Assembly (NCBI RefSeq): GCF_001687325.1
Contig: NZ_LZRD01000021.1
Coordinates: forward strand, 1-64,000
Reading direction: 5' to 3'
Source of the DNA: Streptomyces sp. PTY087I2
GTDB lineage: Bacteria > Actinomycetota > Actinomycetes > Streptomycetales > Streptomycetaceae
Length of the DNA: 64,000 nucleotides
Shown: in pieces, positions 33,914 to 42,771 of the stretch
Layout: each line of letters opens with the position of its first letter
How positions within the stretch are numbered: position 1 is the stretch's first letter
Position numbers and translations under genes: made by a program
The notes under the pieces: model-generated
What the model was told of the DNA's origin: nothing
What the model saw: only the letters and a program-made list of their open reading frames with translations
Databases searched by the model: none

Positions 33914-35389
33914 CTAGAGCAGCAGACTCAGCAGCGCCGCCACCACGAAGCCCGCCACCGACAGCACCGTCTCCAGCACCGTCCAGGACTTCAACGTGTC
34001 GCGCTCGCTGATGCCGAAGTACTTCGACACCATCCAGAAGCCGCCGTCGTTCACGTGCGAGGCGAAGATCGAGCCCGCCGAGATCGCCATGATGATCAGC
34101 GCCAGGTGCGCCTGGGACAGGTCCTGGCCCTCGACCAGCGGAACCACGATCCCGGCCGTGGTGACGATCGCGACGGTGGCCGAGCCCTGGGCGACCCGCA
34201 GCACGACCGAGATCAGCCAGGCGAGCAGGATGACGGGCAGGCCGACGTCGTTGAACGTGTCGGCGAGCGCGTCCGCGATGCCGCTGCCCTTGAGGACCGC
34301 GCCGAAGATGCCTCCCGCGCCGACCACCAGCAGGATGTTGCCGACGGGCTTGAGCGAGGACGTGGAGACGGACTCCAGGGACTTGCGGGACCAGCCGCGC
34401 CGGATGCCCAGCAGGTAGTACGCGAGGAACAGGGCGATCGTCAGGGCGACGAACGGGTTGCCGAAGAACTCGATCACCGAGCGGAGAGTCGAAGGGTCCA
34501 GGGCGATCGAGGAGAACGTCGCGGCGAGGATCAGGACCAGCGGGGTGCCGATGATCGCGAGGACCGTGGCGAGCGGCACCGGCTTCTCGTGCGGGGTGAC
34601 GCCCGCGGCGCGCTGCTCGGCGGCGACGGCGGCCTTGGCCTCCTCGGCGGCCTCCACCATGTCCTGCGGTACGTCGACGAAGACCCGCTTGCCGATCCAG
34701 GCGGAGTAGCCCCAGGCGGCGATGACGGACGGGATGCCGACCACGATGCCCATCAGGATGACCCAGCCCAGCGACACGTTGAAGAGTCCGGCGGCGGCCA
34801 CCGGGCCCGGGTGCGGCGGCAGGAACGCGTGGGTCATCGACAGCCCCGCCAGCAGCGGCATCGCATAGAGCAGAATCGATTTTCCGGAGCGCTTGGCCGC
34901 CGCGTACACGATCGGCGCGAGGACGAAGATGCCGACGTCGAAGAAGACCGGGATGCCGAAGATGAGGCCGGTGAGGCCCATCGCGAGCGGGGCGCGCTTC
35001 TCCCCGAAGAGGTTCAGCAGGCGGGCGCTCAACACCTCGGCCCCGCCGGAGACTTCGAGGATCGCGCCGAGCATCGTACCGAGCCCGATGATGATCGCCA
35101 CATGGCCGAGGATGCCGCCCATGCCGGATTCGATGACCGAGACGGCGGCGGATTTCTGCACGGTGCCGAAGAGTTCGGTGACCGAGAGCCCGGCGCCGAG
35201 GCCGACGGCTATGGAGACGGCCAGCAGGGCGACGAACGGCTGGAGTCTGACCTTGATGATCAGGAAGAGGAGGAGCACGATACCGAGGGCGGCGACGGTC
35301 AGCAGACCGGCGGTGCCGTCGATCAGGAGGAGCAGACCGCCGGTGTGCGGCGGGGTCTCGACCGGCGGTGGGGTGGCGGCGAGCAGCAT
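33914..35389 (-). CDS. GntP-family gluconate/sugar-acid permease
   Basis: A 491-residue transporter. ATG 35389 has GGAG at suitable spacing. About twelve to fourteen hydrophobic helices include GntP features (GLTGLIFGIPVFFDVGIFVLAPIVYA, AFLPPHPGPVAAAG, LRVAQGSATVAIVTTAGI, SHVNDGGFWMVSKYF). GntP carriers import gluconate or related hydroxy acids with protons. The gene lies 142 bases downstream of ridA and in the same direction as iclR and the PfkB kinase, so it probably supplies the substrate of this catabolic locus: a sugar acid such as gluconate, 2-keto-3-deoxygluconate or a hydroxy/amino acid. Confidence 0.9.
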   Translation of the reverse strand: MLLAATPPPVETPPHTGGLLLLIDGTAGLLTVAALGIVLLLFLIIKVRLQPFVALLAVSIAVGLGAGLSVTELFGTVQKSAAVSVIESGMGGILGHVAIIIGLGTMLGAILEVSGGAEVLSARLLNLFGEKRAPLAMGLTGLIFGIPVFFDVGIFVLAPIVYAAAKRSGKSILLYAMPLLAGLSMTHAFLPPHPGPVAAAGLFNVSLGWVILMGIVVGIPSVIAAWGYSAWIGKRVFVDVPQDMVEAAEEAKAAVAAEQRAAGVTPHEKPVPLATVLAIIGTPLVLILAATFSSIALDPSTLRSVIEFFGNPFVALTIALFLAYYLLGIRRGWSRKSLESVSTSSLKPVGNILLVVGAGGIFGAVLKGSGIADALADTFNDVGLPVILLAWLISVVLRVAQGSATVAIVTTAGIVVPLVEGQDLSQAHLALIIMAISAGSIFASHVNDGGFWMVSKYFGISERDTLKSWTVLETVLSVAGFVVAALLSLLL

Positions 35390-35531
35390 GGGGGAACTCC
35401 GATGGTGCTGGAGGGAGGGCAGGGCGGAGCGCGGCACGGCGCCCCCGGGGGACGGGGCGCCGTGCCGTACGGCGGGTTGGAGAGTTGCTGCGGGTGGAGC
35501 AAGGCTGTGAGGGTGCGAGAAGTCCGAACCG

Positions 35532-35942
35532 TCAGCTGAGCACCGCGAGCGCGTCGATCTCGATCAGCAGGCCCTTGGGCAGGCCCACGTAGACCGTCGT
35601 CCGCGCCGAGGGGGCCTCCTTCAGGTTCTGCTCGGCGAAGTACGCGTTGTAGATCTCGTTCATCTCCGCGAAGTGGTCCACGTCCGTGAGGTAGACGCGC
35701 ATCATCATCACGTCGTCCCAGCTCGCGCCGCCCTCCTCCAGGATCGCCTTGACGTTGGCGAAGGTCTGGAGGGTCTGCTCGCGCAGGGTGGGGCCGGCCG
35801 GGGTGGGGGCCTGGCCCTCGACGGCGGGGAGGAAGCCGACCTGGCCGGCGACCTGGAGGATGTTCCCCTTCCGCACCCCGTGCGAGAACTTCGCGGGCGG
35901 CGTGGTGTGGGTGGAGGGGGTGAGGGCGGTCTTCTCGGTCAT
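35532..35942 (-). CDS. ridA: RidA-family enamine/imine deaminase
   Basis: A 136-residue RidA/YjgF protein (core: GNILQVAGQVGFLP, FANVKAILEEGGASWDDVMMMRVYLTD, SARTTVYVGLPKGLLIEIDALAVL with the conserved Arg and Glu near the C-terminus). These trimeric enzymes hydrolyse reactive enamines and imines released by PLP enzymes. Here that fits the PLP-dependent D-amino-acid deaminase encoded divergently at 37938. The start lies six bases after the iclR stop, so the two are cotranscribed. Confidence 0.92.
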   Translation of the reverse strand: MTEKTALTPSTHTTPPAKFSHGVRKGNILQVAGQVGFLPAVEGQAPTPAGPTLREQTLQTFANVKAILEEGGASWDDVMMMRVYLTDVDHFAEMNEIYNAYFAEQNLKEAPSARTTVYVGLPKGLLIEIDALAVLS

Positions 35943-35948
35943 GGCTGA

Positions 35949-36713
35949 TCAGGCTTTCTTGGGTCGGTTGGTGCCGGAGCCGGAGTACTCCCGGCTGATG
36001 GTCTCGGCGGTGCGCCGGACCAGCGGGAGCAGGGTGAGGAGTTCCTCGGCCGTGACGACCACGTTCGGTGCGGACACCGACATGGCCGCGACGACCCGCC
36101 CGTCCGCGCCGCGGATGGGGGCGCCGATGCAGTTGATGGACTCCTCGTGGCCACCGAGGTCGGTGGCCCAGCCCTGTTCGCGGACGACGGCCAGCTCCTT
36201 GAGGAAGGCGGCCGCGTCGGGCGTCGAACGGGACGTGTACATGGGGTAATCGAGCTTCTCGGCGATCGCGCGCCGCTCGGGCTCGGTGAGGTCGGCCAGC
36301 AGCAGCTTGGCGACGGCCGCGACGGTGATCGCGACGGGCTTCCCGATCCGGGAGTACATCCGGACCGGGTAGCGGCTCTCGACCTTGTCGATGTAGAGGA
36401 CTTCCTGCTCCTCGTACACGGCGAGGTGGACGGTGTGCCCGCACCGGTCGTTCAGGGCGACCAGGTGGGGGTGGGCGATCTCGCGTACGTCGAGGTTCTC
36501 GACGGCCTCCTGCGCGAGGGCGAACAGCCGGGCGCCGAGGCGGTAGCGCTGGTCCTCCTGGCGGTAGACGAGGCCGTGCTCGTGGAGCGTACGCAGCAGG
36601 CGCAGCGCCGTGGACTTGTGCACGCCGAGCCGCTCGGCGACCTGGCCGAGGTCGGCGGGTCCCTGGGCGAGCAGCGGCAGGATGCTCAGTGCCCGGTCGA
36701 CGGTCTGGCTCAT
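35949..36713 (-). CDS. IclR-family transcriptional regulator
   Basis: A 254-residue regulator. An N-terminal winged helix (DLGQVAERLGVHKSTALRLLRTLHEHGLV) precedes the GAF-like IclR effector domain (HTVHLAVYEEQEVLYIDKV...GWATDLGGHEESINCIGAPIRGADGRVVAAMSVSAP). It overlaps the kinase stop by four bases (ATGA) and is followed by ridA, so it is in the operon it probably controls. The palindrome at 37902-37918 between the two divergent transcripts is its likely operator; the effector is probably an intermediate of the pathway. Confidence 0.92.
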   Translation of the reverse strand: MSQTVDRALSILPLLAQGPADLGQVAERLGVHKSTALRLLRTLHEHGLVYRQEDQRYRLGARLFALAQEAVENLDVREIAHPHLVALNDRCGHTVHLAVYEEQEVLYIDKVESRYPVRMYSRIGKPVAITVAAVAKLLLADLTEPERRAIAEKLDYPMYTSRSTPDAAAFLKELAVVREQGWATDLGGHEESINCIGAPIRGADGRVVAAMSVSAPNVVVTAEELLTLLPLVRRTAETISREYSGSGTNRPKKA

Positions 36714-37804
36714 GGTGTACGTACCTCCTCGGGGGCCCGGTCGGCTGCGGTCCAGCCGGGGCCGAGACGAAGTCTCCCCCAGGCGTCGTCGTCGAGGGCG
36801 ACGAGCCGGTCGGCGTGGCCGCGGGCGGGCGGCGGGTCGGCGAGATCGCCGGGCACGGTGAGGGCGGCGGCGGCCATCAGGTGCCCGTGCCGGGCCCGGT
36901 CACGGACGGACAGCCCGCGCAGGGTGGCGGAGAGAAACCCGGCAGCGAAGGCGTCACCGGCTCCAACGGCAGCGACGACGTCGACACGGAGGGCGGGGAC
37001 GTGGGTGACCATCTCAGCCCCTCCGGCGATTGAGGAGCGGGGTCCGGGGCGGAGCCCCGAGGCGAACACCGTCGCGCCCGCGCTCCCCCGCTTCACCACG
37101 AGCACGGAAGGCTCCGGAACCGCCCCCCGGATCGCCTCCGCGCCCACGATCCCCCACGCCTCCTCCGCCTCGTCCTCCCCCACGAACACCAGGTCACAGC
37201 GGCGAGCCAGCTCCAGCAGCACGGACGCGTCGGCCGGACCACCCCGCCACAGATGCGGCCGATGGTTCACGTCGAACGACACCAACGGGCGCCCCGGCCG
37301 CGCAGCCGTCAGCTCCCGCAGCAGCGCCAGGCAGTCACCGGACAGCGCCGCCGTGATCCCGGACAGATGCAGGATCCGCCCCGCGAACAGCTCCTCGTAC
37401 GGCACGTTCGCCGGCGACATCGCGGACGCCGCCGACCCCGCCCGGTAGTACGCGACCTCGTGCGTGTCGGTCCCCCGGTCCGTGGCCGTACGGAAGTAGA
37501 TGCCCGTCGGCCGGACCGGATCCCGGCGGACCGCCGACGTGTCGACCCCGTACGACCCGATCGTCTCGACGAGGTGGTCGCCGAACCCGTCAGCGCCGAC
37601 CCGGCCGACCCAGGCCGCCCGGTGCCCGGCGGCGGCGAGCGCGCAGGCCACATTGGACTCGGCCCCGCCGATCCCGCGCCCGAAGGAGGGCACGTCGGCG
37701 AGGCGGCCGGGCTGCGAGGGCAGGAACGTCACCATGGACTCACCGAGACAGACGACATCGGTGGTCGTGGCGGCGACGGCCGTCCCTGCTGCGGGTCCGG
37801 ACAC
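36710..37804 (-). CDS. PfkB-family sugar kinase (2-keto-3-deoxygluconate kinase-like) with an in-frame insertion
   Basis: A 364-residue ribokinase-fold kinase. GTG 37804 follows GAGGAG. The sequence opens VVCLGESMVTFLPSQPGRLADVPSF, then GGAESNVACALAAAG, and the catalytic end carries VGAGDAFAAGFLSATL with the base Asp. Similarity to KdgK-type kinases suggests phosphorylation of a keto-deoxy sugar acid. Between VFASG and VTHVPALRV there are about 15 extra residues (LRPGPRSSIAGGAEM), encoded by a GC-rich segment at 37014-37060 that looks like a dispersed Streptomyces intergenic repeat. The frame is kept, so activity may survive. The stop overlaps the iclR start. Confidence 0.85.
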   Translation of the reverse strand: MSGPAAGTAVAATTTDVVCLGESMVTFLPSQPGRLADVPSFGRGIGGAESNVACALAAAGHRAAWVGRVGADGFGDHLVETIGSYGVDTSAVRRDPVRPTGIYFRTATDRGTDTHEVAYYRAGSAASAMSPANVPYEELFAGRILHLSGITAALSGDCLALLRELTAARPGRPLVSFDVNHRPHLWRGGPADASVLLELARRCDLVFVGEDEAEEAWGIVGAEAIRGAVPEPSVLVVKRGSAGATVFASGLRPGPRSSIAGGAEMVTHVPALRVDVVAAVGAGDAFAAGFLSATLRGLSVRDRARHGHLMAAAALTVPGDLADPPPARGHADRLVALDDDAWGRLRLGPGWTAADRAPEEVRTP

Positions 37805-37901
37805 TGAGGGCTCCTCGCTGATCGGCGTGCGGGCCGGTGGTCACCATTGACCGGGCATCGGCTCGGATGTTAGACAGCGTTGAGCGATATACGCAATGGA
37901 T

Positions 37902-37918
37902 GTTGCATATGTTGCAAC
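37902..37918. promoter_or_regulatory. Putative IclR operator between divergent D-amino-acid genes
   Basis: A perfect inverted repeat GTTGCA-TATGT-TGCAAC (6-bp arms, 5-bp centre) in the 133-bp gap between the kinase-iclR-ridA operon and the deaminase gene. Its position 20 bases upstream of the TTG 37938 start suggests it overlaps the deaminase promoter or leader. IclR proteins bind such short AT-containing palindromes; the match to this particular regulator is inferred from location. Confidence 0.5.
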
Positions 37919-37937
37919 GAACTTCGAGGAGCTCCCC

Positions 37938-39263
37938 TTGGCAGCCGAACGCCCCGCCGAAAGCCCCACCGACCGCACCGCGCCCTCCGCCGCGTCCCTC
38001 ACGGCCTCCCTCGCCGACGAGCTCGTCGATCACCGGTTCAAGGCTCTGCCGCCGGACGCGGAGGGCCTGACCGTCGGGGCGCTGGCCGCCGAGCGCCGCA
38101 GTCTCTTCACCGGCGGGTTCACCACCCCCGTGCTCGCGCTCTCCGCCGAGTCGGTGGCCCACAACCTCGACCTCCTGGGGACGTACGCCGAGCGCCACGG
38201 CCTCGCGTTCGCCCCGCACGGCAAGACGTCCATGTCCCCGCAGCTCTTCGTGGACCAGCTGGAGCGCGGCGCGTGGGGCATCACGGCCGCCGTGCCGCAC
38301 CAGGCGCGCGTCTACCGGGCGTACGGGATCGCGCGGATCTTCCTCGCCAACGAGCTGGTCGACCCGGTCGCCCTGCGCTGGCTGGCCGGCGAGATGACGG
38401 CCGACCCGTCGTTCCGCTTCGTCTGTTACGTCGACTCCGTGCGCGGCGTCGAGCTGATGGACGAGGCCCTGAGCGCGGCGGGCGCCACCCGCCCGGTCGA
38501 CGTGGTGGTGGAGCTGGGCGCGGGCGAGGGCGCACGCACCGGGGCCCGTACGGAGGCCGACTGCGCGGCGGTGGCCGACGCGGTGGCGACGGCCGGTTCG
38601 CTGCGCCTGGTGGGCGTCGCCGGGTACGAGGGCGAGGTCCCGGACGCCGATCCGGAGCGCGTACGGGCGTGGCTGCGGCGGCTCGTCGCGCTCGCGGCCG
38701 CCTTCGACGGCGAGAAGAGGTTCGCCGGCGCCGAGGAGATCGCGATCAGCGCGGGCGGCAGCGCCTGGTTCGACGCGGTCGCGGACGTCTTCGCCGAGAT
38801 CCCCGAACTGAGCCTGCCCGTCCTGAAGTTGCTGCGCTCCGGCGCGTACGTCTCGCACGACGACGGCCACTACAAGCACCTCACCCCCTTCAACCGCGTC
38901 CCCGAGGAAGGGGCCCTGGAGCCCGCCTTCCGGCTCTGGGCGCAGGTCGTCTCCCGCCCGACCGGCGAGCAGGCGTTCCTGAACGCGGGCAAGCGGGACG
39001 CGGCGTACGACCTCGACCTGCCCGAGGCGCAGGTGATCCGCTCCGGTCGGGACGGCTCGGTGCGGCCCGCCACCGGGGTCACGGTCACCGGTCTCTCCGA
39101 CCAGCACACCTGGGTGCGTACGGAGTCGGGGGCCGAGCTGGAGGTGGGCGACTGGGTCGGTCTGGGCCTCTCGCACCCGTGCACCAGCTTCGACAAGTGG
39201 CAGCTGATCCCGCTGGCGGAGGCGGACGGCACGGTCATCGACTACCTCCGCACGTTCTTCTGA
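37938..39263 (+). CDS. DSD1-like PLP-dependent D-amino-acid deaminase/aldolase
   Basis: About 441 residues from TTG 37938, which has GAGGA seven bases upstream; the in-frame ATG 37896 lies in the operator region and is less likely. The N-terminal TIM-barrel is alanine-racemase-like with the PLP lysine (FAPHGKTSMSP, Lys96). The C-terminal beta domain carries the zinc-binding His and Cys of D-serine dehydratase/D-threonine aldolase-type enzymes (GLSDQHTW, GLSHPCTSFDKWQ). It should convert a D-amino acid to a keto acid plus ammonia or an aldehyde. The D-aminoacylase gene follows 33 bases later, giving a deacylation-deamination sequence. Confidence 0.88.
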   Translation: MAAERPAESPTDRTAPSAASLTASLADELVDHRFKALPPDAEGLTVGALAAERRSLFTGGFTTPVLALSAESVAHNLDLLGTYAERHGLAFAPHGKTSMSPQLFVDQLERGAWGITAAVPHQARVYRAYGIARIFLANELVDPVALRWLAGEMTADPSFRFVCYVDSVRGVELMDEALSAAGATRPVDVVVELGAGEGARTGARTEADCAAVADAVATAGSLRLVGVAGYEGEVPDADPERVRAWLRRLVALAAAFDGEKRFAGAEEIAISAGGSAWFDAVADVFAEIPELSLPVLKLLRSGAYVSHDDGHYKHLTPFNRVPEEGALEPAFRLWAQVVSRPTGEQAFLNAGKRDAAYDLDLPEAQVIRSGRDGSVRPATGVTVTGLSDQHTWVRTESGAELEVGDWVGLGLSHPCTSFDKWQLIPLAEADGTVIDYLRTFF

Positions 39264-39296
39264 GCCGTTCCGTCTCCGCTCCCTGAGAGGTCACCC

Positions 39297-40922
39297 ATGG
39301 ACCTGGTCCTGCGCGACGCGCTCGTCGTCGACGGCACCGGCGAGCCGTCCTGCCGCGCCGATGTGGCGGTGGACGGCGGCCGCATAGCCGAGATCCACCG
39401 CGAGGGCTCCCCCGGCCCCCGCCCCACCGCGACCCGGACGGTCGACGCCGACGGGCTCGCCCTCTCGCCCGGCTTCATCGACATGCACGCCCACAGCGAT
39501 CTGGCACTGCTGCGCGACCCGGACCACAGCGCGAAGGCGGCGCAGGGCGTCACGCTCGAAGTGCTGGGCCAGGACGGTCTTTCGTACGCCCCCGTCGACG
39601 ACCGTACGCTCGCCGAGGTCCGCCGCTCCATCACCGGCTGGAACGGCGACGGCAGCGACATCGACTTCGACTGGCGCACGGTCGGCGGCTATCTGGACCG
39701 CCTGGACCGGAACTTCGGCGGCCAGGGCATCGCGGTCAACGCCGCCTACCTCATCCCGCAGGGCACGGTCCGGATGTACGCGGTCGGCTGGGAGGACCGG
39801 CCCGCCACCGACGCCGAACTGGCCCGGATGCGGGAGCTGGTGGACCAGGGCATGCGCGAGGGCGCGGTCGGCATGTCGTCCGGGCTGACCTACACCCCCG
39901 GGATGTACGCGGACGACGCCGAACTCACCGAACTCTGCCGGGTGGTGGCCCGCCACGGCGGCTACTACTGCCCGCACCACCGCAGTTACGGGGCCGGTGC
40001 GCTCGAAGCGTACGAGGAGATGGTGCGGCTGACCCGCACCGCCGGCTGCGCCCTCCATCTCGCCCACGCCACCATGAACTTCGGCGTGAACAAGGGCAGG
40101 GCGCCCGACCTCCTGGCCCTCCTGGACGGCGCGCTCGCCGCCGGGGCCGACATCTCGCTCGACACCTACCCGTACACCCCGGGCTGCACAACGCTCGTGG
40201 CCATGCTGCCGAGTTGGGCGAGCGAGGGCGGTCCGGAGTCGGTTCTGACCCGGCTCGCGGACCCGGCGAGCGCGGAGAAGATCCGGCACCATCTGGAGGT
40301 GCTGGGCTCGGACGGCTGCCACGGGGTGCCGATCGAGTGGGACACCATCGAGATCTCCGGCGTCAGCGCGCCGCATCTCGCGGAGTACGTGGGCCGTACG
40401 GTCGAGGAGTCGGCGCGGCTGCTCGGCGAGGAGCCCTGGGTGACCGCGCGGCGGCTGCTCACCGAGGACCGGCTGGGGACGACGATCCTCCAGCACGTGG
40501 GCCATGAGGAGAACGTGCAGCAGATCATGCGCCACCCGGTGCACACCGGCGGCAGCGACGGCATCCTCCAGGGCGACAAGCCGCACCCGAGGGCGTACGG
40601 CACGTTCCCGCAGTATCTGGGCCGGTACGCCCGGGAGTTGGGGATCCTCTCGCTGGAGGAGTGCGTGGCCCATCTGACCTCGCGCCCGGCCACCCGGCTG
40701 CGGCTCGCGGACCGGGGACTGGTGCGCGAGGGCTACCGCGCGGACCTGGTGCTGTTCGACCCGGACACGGTGGCGGCGGGCTCCACGTTCGCGGAGCCGC
40801 GCACGCTGCCGGTGGGCATCCCGCACGTCCTGATCGACGGCCGCTTCGTCATCGAGGATGGCAAGCGGACGTCGGTCCTGGCGGGCCGGGCGGTCCGGGG
40901 AGCGGGGGCCACGGCGACCTGA
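39297..40922 (+). CDS. N-acyl-D-amino-acid deacylase (D-aminoacylase)
   Basis: A 541-residue amidohydrolase. ATG 39297 follows GAGAGG. The metal site begins GFIDMHAHSDL (His64, His66), with EVLGQDG supplying the bridging Cys-equivalent position and later His and Asp residues (YYCPHHRSYG, HLAHATMN, TGGSDGIL). The C-terminus is the usual amidohydrolase beta domain (GYRADLVLFDPDTV). It releases free D-amino acids from N-acyl-D-amino acids, which the upstream deaminase can then use; RidA clears the imine. It is the second gene of a two-gene plus-strand operon. Confidence 0.9.
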   Translation: MDLVLRDALVVDGTGEPSCRADVAVDGGRIAEIHREGSPGPRPTATRTVDADGLALSPGFIDMHAHSDLALLRDPDHSAKAAQGVTLEVLGQDGLSYAPVDDRTLAEVRRSITGWNGDGSDIDFDWRTVGGYLDRLDRNFGGQGIAVNAAYLIPQGTVRMYAVGWEDRPATDAELARMRELVDQGMREGAVGMSSGLTYTPGMYADDAELTELCRVVARHGGYYCPHHRSYGAGALEAYEEMVRLTRTAGCALHLAHATMNFGVNKGRAPDLLALLDGALAAGADISLDTYPYTPGCTTLVAMLPSWASEGGPESVLTRLADPASAEKIRHHLEVLGSDGCHGVPIEWDTIEISGVSAPHLAEYVGRTVEESARLLGEEPWVTARRLLTEDRLGTTILQHVGHEENVQQIMRHPVHTGGSDGILQGDKPHPRAYGTFPQYLGRYARELGILSLEECVAHLTSRPATRLRLADRGLVREGYRADLVLFDPDTVAAGSTFAEPRTLPVGIPHVLIDGRFVIEDGKRTSVLAGRAVRGAGATAT

Positions 40923-40959
40923 GCCCTACGAAGCTCCCGCCGCCCGCCACCCGGAGCCC

Positions 40960-41817
40960 CTACGAAGACTCCGCAGCCTCCGCAGCCCGTTCCGCCGCCC
41001 AGGCGAGGTCCTCCTCCGTGGGGGCGCCGTCCTGGGTGAGCGCGCGCCGCCAGTAGCCGCTGAACTCGACGGCCGCCTTGGGTAGTTCACGGTCCTCGAC
41101 CAGGTGGCGGCGGAGCGCGCGGACGGCGGACGCCTCGCCCGCCATCCAGGCCGCGTCCACCCCGTCGAGGTCCGCTCCGGCGTCCCGTACGGCGTCCGCC
41201 AGCGAGCCGCCCCGGTCGCGGTGCACCCAGCGGACCTCGGCTCCCCCGGCCGCCGACGGCAGCTCCCGTTCCTCCGCCGCGTCCGCGACCTCGGCGTACA
41301 CGACGGCCCCGGTTCCGGGCGGCAGCGCCTCCAGCACCGTGGCGATGGCCGGGAGCGCGGTCTCGTCCCCGGCGAGCAGCATCCGCCGGGCGGCGGGCAG
41401 GGGCCGGGCATAGAGGGAGGACGGTCCGACCATGCCGAGGACGTCGCCGACCCGGGCCGCCGCACCCCAGCGGGAGGCGGGTCCGCCCTCGCCGTGCAGC
41501 ACGAAGTCCACGGCCATCACGTTGCGTTCGCGGTCGTACGAGCGGACGGTGAAGCTGCGCATCCAGGGCCTCTCCGCCTCCGGGACCGCGAGGTACGCCT
41601 CGTACCACCGCATGCCGTACGGGTCCTCGGCGTCCCGCTCCGGCAGCCGGGGCACGGTCTGCCCTGCGCGCGGCAAACAGAGCTTCATCTGCTGGTCCGG
41701 GCGGTCCTCCATCAGCCCGGGCAACTCGTCGGCGGTGAAGCCGATCCTCGCCGTCCCGGGGGTGACCCGCTCGACATCCACGACCCGTACGTAGGTGACC
41801 GGCAGCGCCTGACCCAT
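40960..41817 (-). CDS. Siderophore-interacting FAD-binding reductase
   Basis: A 285-residue flavoprotein. It has the ViuB/SIP FAD-binding fold (RSFTVRSYDRERNVMAVDFVLHGEGGPASRWGAAARVGDVLGMVGPSS) and a C-terminal NAD(P)H-binding half (LLAGDETALPAIATVLEAL, AWMAGEASAVRALRRHLVEDREL) ending with GYWRRALT. Such proteins reduce ferric siderophores to free iron in the cytoplasm. The TetR gene at 41908 is divergent with paired operators in the 90-bp gap, so the reductase is probably under that regulator. Confidence 0.92.
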   Translation of the reverse strand: MGQALPVTYVRVVDVERVTPGTARIGFTADELPGLMEDRPDQQMKLCLPRAGQTVPRLPERDAEDPYGMRWYEAYLAVPEAERPWMRSFTVRSYDRERNVMAVDFVLHGEGGPASRWGAAARVGDVLGMVGPSSLYARPLPAARRMLLAGDETALPAIATVLEALPPGTGAVVYAEVADAAEERELPSAAGGAEVRWVHRDRGGSLADAVRDAGADLDGVDAAWMAGEASAVRALRRHLVEDRELPKAAVEFSGYWRRALTQDGAPTEEDLAWAAERAAEAAESS

Positions 41818-41852
41818 CGCGATCCGACCCCTCTCCCGTGGAGCTTGATACC

Positions 41853-41897
41853 TTACGGCGTAATGAATTACCCGCCGGACGTTACTTTACGACGTAA
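41853..41897. promoter_or_regulatory. Pair of TetR-type operators in divergent promoter
   Basis: Two 11-bp palindromes, TTACGGCGTAA (41853-41863) and TTACGACGTAA (41887-41897), stand 34 bp centre-to-centre, about three helical turns. Together they also form a larger inverted repeat (CCTTACG...CGTAAGG). The second overlaps the ribosome site of the regulator gene. This layout indicates autoregulation and control of the divergent siderophore-interacting gene. Confidence 0.75.
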
Positions 41898-41907
41898 GGA
41901 GTCGCAA

Positions 41908-42729
41908 GTGGTGGTCTTCGCCGGGCAGGGCGACCCGCGCCGTTCCCTCTCCCTCCTGTGGCGCGCGGACGCCCCGACGCCGACGCGCGGCGGCCCGGGG
42001 CCCAAGCCCCGGCTGAGCGTGGACGCGATCGTGGCGGCGGCGGTGGCGCTCGCGGACGAGGAGGGGATGGCGGCGCTGTCGATGCGCGCGGTCGGCGACC
42101 GGCTCGGCCGCACGGCGATGGCGCTCTACACCTATGTCCCCGGCAAGAGCGAGCTGCTGGACCTGATGTACGACGCGGTCCACGCCGAACTGCCCACGCA
42201 CTACGGGGAAGGGGAACAGGGTGACTGGCGGGCGGCGCTCACCGCCTGGGCCGGGGAGGTGCTGGAGTTCTACGTCCGCCACCCCTGGGTGCTCCAGGTC
42301 TCGCAGGCGCGTCCGGTGCTGGGGCCGCACGAGTACGCGGGGCTGGACACGCTGATCACGCTACTGCGGGCGACGGGCCTGCCGGCCGGGGTGGTGCGGC
42401 GGCTGGTGGGGACCCTGTTCCCGTTCGTCCGGGGCTCGGCGCAGGCGGTGGCCGACGCGAGGCTGGCCACTGCGGCGACCGGGAGCTCCGACGAGGAGTG
42501 GTGGGCGGCACGCTCGGCGGCCCTGCTGGAGCTGGTCCCCGACTTCGCGGAGCGCTTCCCGGCGGTGAGCGGCCTGGAGGCGGAGGGGCCGGTGGAGCCG
42601 TATCCGGGAGCGGCCCCCGAGGGCGGCGAGACGGTGCCGTATCCGGAGCGGGAGGCCCGCGAGACGTTCCGGGTGGGGCTCGGGGTGCTGCTGGACGGAA
42701 TCGAGGCGGCGCGCGCCGGACGGCCCTGA
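41908..42729 (+). CDS. TetR-family transcriptional regulator
   Basis: A 273-residue regulator. GTG 41908 is chosen because TAAGGAG sits six bases upstream; an in-frame ATG at 41863 would lie inside the first operator and has no ribosome site. After a short basic N-terminal extension comes the TetR helix-turn-helix (SVDAIVAAAVALADEEGMAALSMRAVGDRLGRTAMALYTYVPGKSELLDLM). The C-terminal domain resembles TetR_C regulators of the tetracycline-repressor type (WRAALTAWAGEVLEFYVRHPWVLQV). The likely targets are its own gene and the divergent reductase via the operators at 41853 and 41887. Confidence 0.92.
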   Translation: MVVFAGQGDPRRSLSLLWRADAPTPTRGGPGPKPRLSVDAIVAAAVALADEEGMAALSMRAVGDRLGRTAMALYTYVPGKSELLDLMYDAVHAELPTHYGEGEQGDWRAALTAWAGEVLEFYVRHPWVLQVSQARPVLGPHEYAGLDTLITLLRATGLPAGVVRRLVGTLFPFVRGSAQAVADARLATAATGSSDEEWWAARSAALLELVPDFAERFPAVSGLEAEGPVEPYPGAAPEGGETVPYPEREARETFRVGLGVLLDGIEAARAGRP

Positions 42730-42771
42730 CCGGGGCCAGGACCGCCCGGCGCGCCCATGCGGTGGCGGCGG

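Noticed and set aside
37896..37937. ATG 37896 as start of the D-amino-acid deaminase
   Set aside because: It lies within the operator-like palindrome region and has no ribosome site, while TTG 37938 has GAGGA at good spacing.
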